Below, one piece after another: positions 55,382 through 64,000 of a stretch of 64,000 nucleotides of DNA. The DNA comes from Symsagittifera roscoffensis (Eukaryota; Xenacoelomorpha; Acoela; Convolutidae). The number at the start of each line of letters is the position of its first letter. The stretch's first letter is position 1. A program made the position numbers and the translations under genes. The DNA lies in assembly GCF_963678635.1 (NCBI RefSeq), contig NC_087062.1:101047209-101111208 (forward strand), given 5' to 3'. Below the pieces are notes generated by a model. That model was given only the letters and a program-made list of their open reading frames with translations, was not told the DNA's origin and did not search any database.

Positions 55382-58300
55382 TTACGCGATCCATGTTGCG
55401 ACTTTACCCAATCTATGTTGCGAACTTGTGCGAGGTGAGTTGATGTTTATGATTAAAATTTCGTGCGTATCATGTTGTGATTTTGCGCAGCCTGTGATGC
55501 AACAAATGTTTTGCGTGACTCGTGTAGTGAATTTACGCGATCCATGTTGCGACTTTACCCAACCTATGTTGCGAACTTGTGCGAGGTCTGTTGATGTTTG
55601 GGAATAAATTTTCGTGCGAATCATGTTGTGACTTTGAGTGGCCTATGATACAACAAATGTTTTGCGTGACTCGTATAGTGAACTTACGCGACTAATGTTG
55701 CGGCTTTACCCAACCTATGTTGCGAACTTGCGCGAGATGGGTTGATGTTTGAGATTAAAGTTTCATGCGAATCGTGTTGTGATTTTGCGCGGCCTGTGGT
55801 GCCACAAGTGTTTTGCCTGACTCGTATAGTGAACTTACGCGATCCATGTTGCGACTTTACCCAACCCATATTGCGAACTTGTGCGAGGTGGGTTCATGTT
55901 TGGGACTAAAATTTCGTGCGAATCATGTTGCGATTTGGCGCGGCCTGTGATGCAACAAACGTTTTGCGTGACTCGTGTAGTGAACTTACGCGATCCATGT
56001 TGCGACTTTACCCAATCTATGTTGCGAACTTGTGCGAGGTGAGTTGATGTTTGGGATTAAAATTTCGTGCGTATCATGTTGTGATTTTGCGCAGCCTGTG
56101 ATGCAACAAAAGCTTTGCGTGACTCGTGTAGTGAACTTACGCGACCCATTTTGCGGCTTTACCCAACCTATGATGCGAACTTTTGCGAAGTGGGTTGGTG
56201 TTTGGGTTTAAAATTTCGTGCGAATCATGTTGTGGTTTTGCTCGGCCTTTGATGCAACAAATGTTTTGCGCGACTCGTTTAGTGAACTTAAGCGATCCAT
56301 CTTGCGACTTTACCCAGCTTATGTTGCAAACGTGTGCCAGGTGGGTTGATGTTTGGGATTAAAATTTCGTGCAAATCAAGTTGTGATTTTGCGCGGCCTA
56401 TGATGCAACAAATATTTTGCGTGACTCGTGTAGTGAACTTACGCGACCCATGTTGCGGCTTTACCCAACCTATGTTGCGAACTTGCGCGAGGTGGGTTGA
56501 TGTTTGGGATTAAATTTTCGTGCGAATTATGCTGTGGTTTGGCGCGGCCCAGTGATGCAACAAATGTTTTGCGTGACTCGTGTAGTGAACTTACGCGATC
56601 CATGTTGCGAATTTACCCAACATATCTTGTGAACTTGTGCGAGGTGGGTTGATGTTTGGGATTAAAATTTCGTGCCAATTATGTTGTCATTTGGCGCGGC
56701 CTGTGATGCAACAAATGTTTCGCGTGACTAGTGTAGTGAACTTACGAGATCCATCTTGCGACTTTACCCAACCTATGTTGCGAACTTGTGCTAGGTGGGT
56801 TGATGTTTGGGATTAAAATTTCGTGCCATTTATGTTGTGATTTGGAGCGGCCTGTGATGCAACAAATGTTTTGCGTGACTCGTGTAGTGAACTTACGCGA
56901 TCCATGTTGCGACTTTACCCAACCTATGTTGCGAACTTGTGCGAGGTGGGTTGATGTTTGGGATTAAAATTTCGTGCCAATTATGTTGTGATTTGGCGCA
57001 GCCTGTGATGCAACAAATGTTTTGCGTGACTCGTGTAGTGAACTTACGCGATCCATGTTGCGACTTTACCCAATCTATGTTGCGAACTTGTGCGAGGTGA
57101 GTTGATGTTTGGGATTAAAATTTCGTGCGTATTATGTTGTGATTTTGCGCAGCCTGTGATGCAACAAATGTTTTGCGTGACTCGTGTAGTGAATTTACGC
57201 GATCCATGTTGCGACTTTACCCAACCTATGTTGCGAACTTGTGCGAGGTCTGTTGATGTTTGGGAATAAATTTTCGTGCGAATCATGTTGTGACTTTGAG
57301 TGGCCTATGATACAACAAATGTTTTGCGTGACTCGTATAGTGAACTTACGCGACTAATGTTGCGGCTTTACCCAACCTATGTTGCGAACTTGCGCGAGAT
57401 GGGTTGATGTTTGAGATTAAAGTTTCATGCGAATCGTGTTGTGATTTTGCGCGGCCTGTGGTGCCACAAGTGTTTTGCCTGACTCGTATAGTGAACTTAC
57501 GCGATCCATGTTGCGACTTTACCCAACCCATATTGCGAACTTGTGCGAGGTGGGTTCATGTTTGGGACTAAAATTTCGTGCGAATCATGTTGCGATTTGG
57601 CGCGGCCTGTGATGCAACAAACGTTTTGCGTGACTCGTGTAGTGAACTTACGCGATCCATGTTGCGACTTTACCCAATCTATGTTGCGAACTTGTGCGAG
57701 GTGAGTTGATGTTTGGGATTAAAATTTCGTGCGTATCATGTTGTGATTTTGCGCAGCCTGTGATGCAACAAAAGCTTTGCGTGACTCGTGTAGTGAACTT
57801 ACGCGACCCATTTTGCGGCTTTACCCAACCTATGATGCGAACTTTTGCGAAGTGGGTTGGTGTTTGGGTTTAAAATTTCGTGCGAATCATGTTGTGGTTT
57901 TGCTCGGCCTTTGATGCAACAAATGTTTTGCGCGACTCGTTTAGTGAACTTAAGCGATCCATCTTGCGACTTTACCCAGCTTATGTTGCAAACGTGTGCC
58001 AGGTGGGTTGATGTTTGGGATTAAAATTTCGTGCAAATCAAGTTGTGATTTTGCGCGGCCTATGATGCAACAAATATTTTGCGTGACTCGTGTAGTGAAC
58101 TTACGCGACCCATGTTGCGGCTTTACCCAACCTATGTTGCGAACTTGCGCGAGGTGGGTTGATGTTTGGGATTAAATTTTCGTGCGAATTATGCTGTGGT
58201 TTGGCGCGGCCCAGTGATGCAACAAATGTTTTGCGTGACTCGTGTAGTGAACTTACGAGATCCATCTTGCGACTTTACCCAACCTATGTTGCGAACTTGT

Positions 58301-58600
58301 GCTAGGTGGGTTGATGTTTGGGATTAAAATTTCGTGCCAATTATGTTGTGATTTGGAGCGGCCTGTGATGCAACAAATGTTTTGCGTGACTCGTGTAGTG
58401 AACTTACGCGATCCATGTTGCGACTTTACCCAATCTATGTTGCGAACTTGTGCGAGGTGGGTTGATGTTTGGGATTAAAATTTCGTGCCAATTATGTTGT
58501 GATTTGGCGCTGCCTGTGATGCAACAAATGTTTTGCGTGACTCGTGTGGTGAACTTACGCGATCCATGTTGCGACTTTACCCAACATATGTTGCGAACTT
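55382..58600 (+). repeat. Higher-order block of 1662 bp (11 monomers)
   Basis: Sequence at 55382 recurs at 57044 (offset 1662), including TTTACGCGACTAATGTTGCG and GGTTGGTGTTTGGGTTTAAA variants. Confidence 0.75.
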
Positions 58601-58739
58601 GAGCGAGGTGGGTTGATGTTTGGGATTAAAATTCCGTGCCAATTATGTTGTGATTTGGCGAGGCCTGTGATGCAACAAATGTTTCGCGTGACTAGTGTAG
58701 TGAACTTACGCCATCCATTTCGCGACTTTACCCAACCTA

Positions 58740-61700
58740 TGTTGCGAACTTGTGCGAGGTGAGTTGATGTTTGGGATTAAAACTTCGTGAGTATCATGTT
58801 GTGATTTTGCTCAGCCTGTGATGCAACAAATGTTTTGCGTGACTCGTGTAAGGAAATTACGCGATCCATGTTGCAACTTTACCCAACCTATGTTGCTTTC
58901 TTGTGCGAGGTCGGTTGATGTTTGGGATTAAATTTTCGTGCGAATCATATGTGACTTTGATCGGCCTATGATACAACAAATATTTTGCGTGACTCGTATA
59001 GTGAACGTACGCGATCCATTTTGCGACTTCATCCAAACTATGTTGCGAACATGTGCGATGCGAGGTGAGTTGATGTTTGGGATTAAAATTTTGTGCGTAT
59101 CATGTTGTGATTTTGCGCAGCCTGTGATGCAACAAATGTTTTGCGTGACTCGTGTAGTGAACTTACGCGATCCATGTTGGGACTTTACCCAACCTATGTT
59201 GCGAACTTGTGTGAGGTGAGTTGATGTTTGGGATTAAAATTTCGTGCGTATCATGGTGTGATTTTGCGCAGCCTGTGATGCAACAAATGTTTGCGTGACT
59301 CGTGTAGTGAACTTACGCGACCCATGTTGCGACTTTACCCAACCTACGTTGCGAATTTGTGCGAGGTGGGTTGATGTTTGGGATTAAAATTTCGTGCCAA
59401 TTATGTTGTGATTTTGCGCGGCCTGTGATGCAACAAATGTTTTGCGTGACTAGTGTAGTGAACTTATGCGATCCATGTTGCGACTTTACCCAACCTATGT
59501 TGCGAACTTGTGCGAGGTGGGTTGATGTTTGTGATTAAAATTTCGTGCCAATTATGTTGTGATTTGGCGCGGCCTGTGATGCAACAAATGTTTTGCGTGA
59601 CTCGTATAGTGAACTTACGCGATCCATTTTGCGACTTTACCCAACCTACGTTGCGAATTTGTGCGAGGTGGGTTGATGTTTGGGATTAAAATTTCGTGCC
59701 AATTATGTTGTGATTTGGCGCGGCCTGTGATGCAACAAATGTTTTGCGTGACTAGTGTAGTGAACTTACGCCATCCATGTTGCGACTTTACCCAACCTAC
59801 GTTGCGAATTTGTGCGAAGTTGGTTGATGTTTGGGATTAAAATTTCGTGCCAATTATGTTGTGATTTGGCGCGGCCTGTGATGCAACAAATGTTTTGCGT
59901 GACTAGTGTAGTGAACTTACGCGATCTATGTTGGGACTTTACCCAACCTATGTTGCGAACTTGTGTGAGGTGAGTTGATGTTTGGGATTAAAATTTCGTG
60001 CGTATCATGGTGTGATTTTGCGCAGCCTGTGATGCAACAAATGTTTGCGTGACTCGTGTAGTGAACTTACGCGATCCATGTTGCGACTTTACCCAACCTA
60101 CGTTGCGAATTTGTGCGAGGTGGTTTGATGTTTGCGATTAAAATTGTGTGCCAATTATGTTGTGATTTGGCGCGGCCTGTGATGCAACAAATGTTTTGCG
60201 TGACTAGTGTAGTGAACTTACGCGATCCATGTTGCGACTTTACCCAACCTATGTTGCGAACTTGTGCGAGGTGGGTTGATGTTTGGGATTAAAACTTCGT
60301 GAGTATCATGTTGTGATTTTGCTCAGCCTGTGATGCAACAAATGTTTTGCGTGACTCGTGTAAGGAAATTACGCGATCCATGTTGCAACTTTACCCAACC
60401 TATGTTGCTTTCTTGTGCGAGGTCGGTTGATGTTTGGGATTAAATTTTCGTGCGAATCATATGTGACTTTGATTGGCCTATGATACAACAAATATTTTGC
60501 GTGACTCGTATAGTGAACGTACGCGATCCATTTTGCGACTTCATCCAAACTATGTTGCGAACTTGTGCGATGCGAGGTGAGTTGATGTTTGGGATTAAAT
60601 TTTTGTGCGTATCATGTTGTGATTTTGCGCAGCCTGTGATGCAGCAAATGTTTTGCGTGACTCGTGTAGTGAACTTACGCGATCCATGTTGGGACTTTAC
60701 CCAACCTATGTTGCGAACTTGTGTGAGGCGAGTTGATGTTTGGGATTAAAATTTCGTGCGTATCATGGTGTGATTTTGCGCAGCCTGTGATGCAACAAAT
60801 GTTTGCGTGACTCGTGTAGTGAACTTACGCGACCCATGTTGCGACTTTACCCAACCTACGTTGCGAATTTGTGCGAGGTGGGTTGATGTTTGGGATTAAA
60901 ATTTCGTGCCAATTATGTTGTGATTTTGCGCGGCCTGTGATGCAACAAATGTTTTGCGTGACTAGTGTAGTGAACTTATGCGATCCATGTTGCGACTTTA
61001 CCCAACCTATGTTGCGAACTTGTGCGAGGTGGGTTGATGTTTGTGATTAAAATTTCGTGCCAATTATGTTGTGATTTGGCGCGGCCTGTGATGCAACAAA
61101 TGTTTTGCGGGACTCGTATAGTGAACTTACGCGATCCATTTTGCGACTTTACCCAACCTACGTTGCGAATTTGTGCGAGGTGGGTTGATGTTTGGGATTA
61201 AAATTTCGTGCCAATTATGTTGTGATTTGGCGCGGCCTGTGATGCAACAAATGTTTTGCGTGACTAGTGTAGTGAACTTACGCCATCCATGTTGCGACTT
61301 TACCCAACCTACGTTGCGAATTTGTGCGAAGTTGGTTGATGTTTGGGATTAAAATTTCGTGCCAATTATGTTGTGATTTGGCGCGGCCTGTGATGCAACA
61401 AATGTTTTGCGTGACTAGTGTAGTGAACTTACGCGATCTATGTTGGGACTTTACCCAACCTATGTTGCGAACTTGTGTGAGGTGAGTTGATGTTTGGGAT
61501 TAAAATTTCGTGCGTATCATGGTATGATTTTGCGCAGCCTGTGATGCAACAAATGTTTGCGTGACTCGTGTAGTGAACTTACGCGATCCATGTTGCGACT
61601 TTACCCAACCTACGTTGCGAATTTGTGCGAGGTGGGTTGATGTTTGGGATTAAAATTTTGTGCCAATTATGTTGTGATTTGGCGCGGCCTGTGATGCAAC

Positions 61701-61867
61701 AAATGTTTTGCGTGACTAGTGTAGTGAACTTACGCGATCCATGTTGCGACTTTACCCAACCTATGTTGCGAACTTGTGCGAGGTGGGTTGATGTTTGGGA
61801 TTAAAATTTCGTGCCAATTATGTTGTGATTTGGCGCGGCCTGTGATGCAACAAATGTTTTGCGTGAC
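58740..61867 (+). repeat. Higher-order block of 1512 bp (10 monomers)
   Basis: The stretch around 58938 recurs around 60450 (offset 1512), sharing the rare variants CGTGTAAGGAAATTACGCG and GTTGCTTTCTTGTGCGAGG and the GATGCGAGGTGAG insertion. Confidence 0.75.
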
Positions 61868-64000
61868 TCGTATAGTGAACTTACGCGATCCATTTTGCGA
61901 CTTTACTCAACCTATGTTGCGAACTTGTGCGAGGAGAGTTGATGTTTGGGATTAAAATTTCGCGCGTATCATGTTGTGATTTTGCGCAGCCTGTGATGCA
62001 ACAAATGTTTTGCGTGACTCGTGTAGTGAACTTACGCGATCTATGTTGGGACTTTACCCAACCTATGTTGCGAACTTGTGTGAGGTGAGTTGATGTTTGG
62101 GATTAAAATTTCGTGCGTATCATGGTGTGATTTTGCGCAGCCTGTGATGCAACAAATGTTTTGCGTGACTCGTGTAGTGAACTTACGCGATCCATGTTGG
62201 GACTTAACACATCCTATGTTGCGAACTTGTGCGAGGTGAGTTGATGTTTGGGATTAAAATTTCGTGCCAATTATGTTGTGATTTGGCGCGGCCTGTGATG
62301 CAACAAATGTTTTGCGTGACTAGTGTAGTGAACTTACGCGATCTATGTTGGGACTTTACCCAACCTATGTTGCGAACTTGTGTGAGGTGAGTTGATGTTT
62401 GGGATTAAAATTTTGTGCGTATCATGGTGTGATTTTGCGCAGCCTGTGATGCAACAAATGTTTGCGTGACTCGTGTAGTGAACTTACGCGATCCATGTTG
62501 CGACTTTACCCAACCTACGTTGCGAATTTGTGCGAGGTGGGTTGATGTTTGGGATTAAAATTTCGTGCCAATTATGTTGTGATTTGGCGCGGCCTGTGAT
62601 GCAACAAATGTTTTGCGTGACTAGTGTAGTGAACTTACGCGATCCATGTTGCGACTTTACCCAACCTATGTTGCGAACTTGTGCGAGGTGGGTTGATGTT
62701 TGGGATTAAAATTTCGTGCCAATTATGTTGTGATTTGGCGCGGCCTGTGATGCAACAAATGTTTTGCGTGACTCTTATAGTGAACTTACGCGATCCATTT
62801 TGCGACTTTACTCAACCTATGTTGCGAACTTGTGCGAGGAGAGTTGATGTTTGGGATTAAAATTTCGCGCGTATCATGTTGTGATTTTGCGCAGCCTGTG
62901 ATGCAACAAATGTTTTGCGTGACTCGTGTAGTGAACTTACGCGATCCATGTTGCGACTTAACCCATCCTATGTTGCGAATTTGTGCGAGGTGAGTTGATG
63001 TTTGGGATTAAAATTTCGTGCGTATCATGTTGTGATTTTGCGCAGCCTGTGATGCAACAAATGTTTGCGTGACTCGTGTAGTGAACTTACGCGATCCATG
63101 TTGCGACTTTACCCAACCTATGTTGCAAACTTGTGCGAGGTGGGTTGATGTTTGGGATTAAAATTTCGTGCCAATTATGTTGTGATTTGGCGCGGCCTGT
63201 GATGCAACAAATGTTTTGCGTGACTCGTATAGTGAACTTACGCGATCCATTTTGCGACTTTACTCAACCTATGTTGCGAACTTTTGCGAGGAGAGTTGAT
63301 GTTTGGGATTAAAATTTCGCGGGTATCATGTTGTGATTTTGCGCAGCCTGTGATGCAACAAATATTTTGCGTGACTCGTGTAGTGAACTTACGCGATCCA
63401 TGTTGGGACTTAACACATCCTATGTTGCGAACTTGTGCGAGGTGAGTTGATGTTTGGGATTAAAATTTCGTGCGTATCATGTTGTGATTTTGCGCAGCCT
63501 GTGATGCAACAAATGTTTTGCGTGACTCGTGTAGTGAATTTACGCGATCCATGTTGCGACTTTACCCAACCTATGTTGCGAACTTGTGCGAGGTCGGTTG
63601 ATGTTTGGGAAAAAATTTTCGTGCGAATCATGTTGTGATTTGGCGCGGCCTGTGATGCAACAAATGTTTTGCGTGACTCTTATAGTGAACTTACGCGATC
63701 CATTTTGCGACTTTACTCAACCTATGTTGCGAACTTGTGCGAGGAGAGTTGATGTTTGGGATTAAAATTTCGCGCGTATCATGTTGTGATTTTGCGCAGC
63801 CTGTGATGCAACAAATGTTTTGCGTGACTCGTGTAGTGAACTTACGCGATCCATGTTGCGACTTAACCCATCCTATGTTGCGAATTTGTGCGAGGTGAGT
63901 TGATGTTTGGGATTAAAATTTCGTGCGTATCATGTTGTGATTTTGCGCAGCCTGTGATGCAACAAATGTTTGCGTGACTCGTGTAGTGAACTTACGCGAT
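61868..64000 (+). repeat. Higher-order block of about 902 bp (6 monomers) at the right edge
   Basis: The marker GAGGAGAGTTGATGTTTGGG followed by TTAAAATTTCGCGCGTATC occurs near 61930, 62835 and 63740, spacings of about 902 bp. The last copy is cut by the window edge. Confidence 0.7.

Larger units (their letters stand above)
45514..64000 (+). repeat. Satellite array, 151-bp monomer, about 122 copies, runs off the right edge
   Basis: The words GCGAACTTGTGCGAGGTGGG, TTGATGTTTGGGATTAAAAT, GATGCAACAAATGTTTTGCG and TGACTCGTGTAGTGAACTTA recur throughout with a typical period of 151 bp (for example GCGATCC at 54631 and 54782). The monomer has about a dozen CpG, far more than the sequence to its left. 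Since 151 is not a multiple of three, open frames of 60-106 codons arise only where a monomer has lost a base; I treat them as non-coding. The location (for example pericentromeric) cannot be told from the window. Confidence 0.95.

Noticed and set aside
45737-64000. Many cysteine-rich open frames of 60-106 codons on both strands in the satellite, repeating motifs such as CVTRVVNLRDPCCDF.
   Set aside because: They follow from low stop density in the CpG-rich monomer. The 151-bp period shifts the frame at each monomer, so no frame stays open beyond two monomers, and most lack a sensible start.
45900-64000. TTTCGTGCGAATCATG in each monomer as a CENP-B box or pol III B box.
   Set aside because: It matches only part of either consensus and misses the CGGG part of the CENP-B box. 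It is too weak to claim centromere or promoter function.
45804-64000. CRISPR array, because of regularly repeated sequence.
   Set aside because: The whole monomer is repeated without unique spacers, and the surroundings are eukaryotic.

Overview
This is an AT-rich eukaryotic window, most likely from an invertebrate animal. Three things point that way: introns with GT-AG boundaries, several families of DNA transposon with inverted ends (one hAT-like with 8-bp target duplications), and a tRNA-derived SINE candidate plus a long satellite array. Nothing looks bacterial. No gene could be identified by family with confidence, and the species is not determinable by eye.

Bases 1-15,200 are intergenic sequence filled with degraded mobile elements. 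Family 1 has ends CCCGCACCGAGCGCCCATGG, an interior of ATTATAATCGATTATAAT palindromes and C-rich tracts (1091-2100, 7198-8417, 12877-14349, and a relic at 5184-6060). Family 2 is hAT-like, with ends CAGGGGCGGATCTAGG (3598-4034, 4686-5017, 13119-13520, fragment 2880-3165). Family 3 has ends TTGCCCGGGTTGAC (8815-9729, fragments near 3390-4087 and 11089-11140). Two exon-like islands are present: 2538-2812 (+, one frameshift) and 14829-15005 (-).

Bases 15,211-41,530 form a composite element bounded by inverted ends GGTGACCCCCATGTATTAAG. It has a left arm of about 3.8 kb (minus orientation), a unique core of about 6.7 kb (19.04-25.7 kb), and a right arm of about 4 kb. A tandem duplication of 5,639 bp, which carried 55 bp of right-flanking DNA with it, and a later near-identical tandem duplication of about 7.8 kb extended the right side. 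The core holds a run of small genes (19054, 20209, 22569, 24510, 25227). Their products share a pattern of a beta-rich stretch followed by an aromatic or hydrophobic helix start that recalls the single-stranded-DNA-binding PC4 fold (tentative). There is also a spliced basic-tailed gene on the minus strand with a TATA box (24001-23605), and a minisatellite. Both arms carry a broken C2H2/C2HC zinc-finger gene. Clusters of CCAAT boxes (CTGATTGG) precede the zinc-finger gene in each arm and the gene at 20209.

Bases 41.6-45.5 kb are flanking DNA with a spliced gene model on the minus strand (42050-41641), two foldback repeats of GAGCGGTTT, a SINE candidate at 43091, and a repeat shared in inverted orientation with 12.3-12.8 kb. 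From 45,514 to the right edge is a CpG-rich satellite with a 151-bp monomer (about 122 copies). It shows repeated multi-monomer duplications and evidence of descent from a unit of about 50 bp. The array runs off the window.
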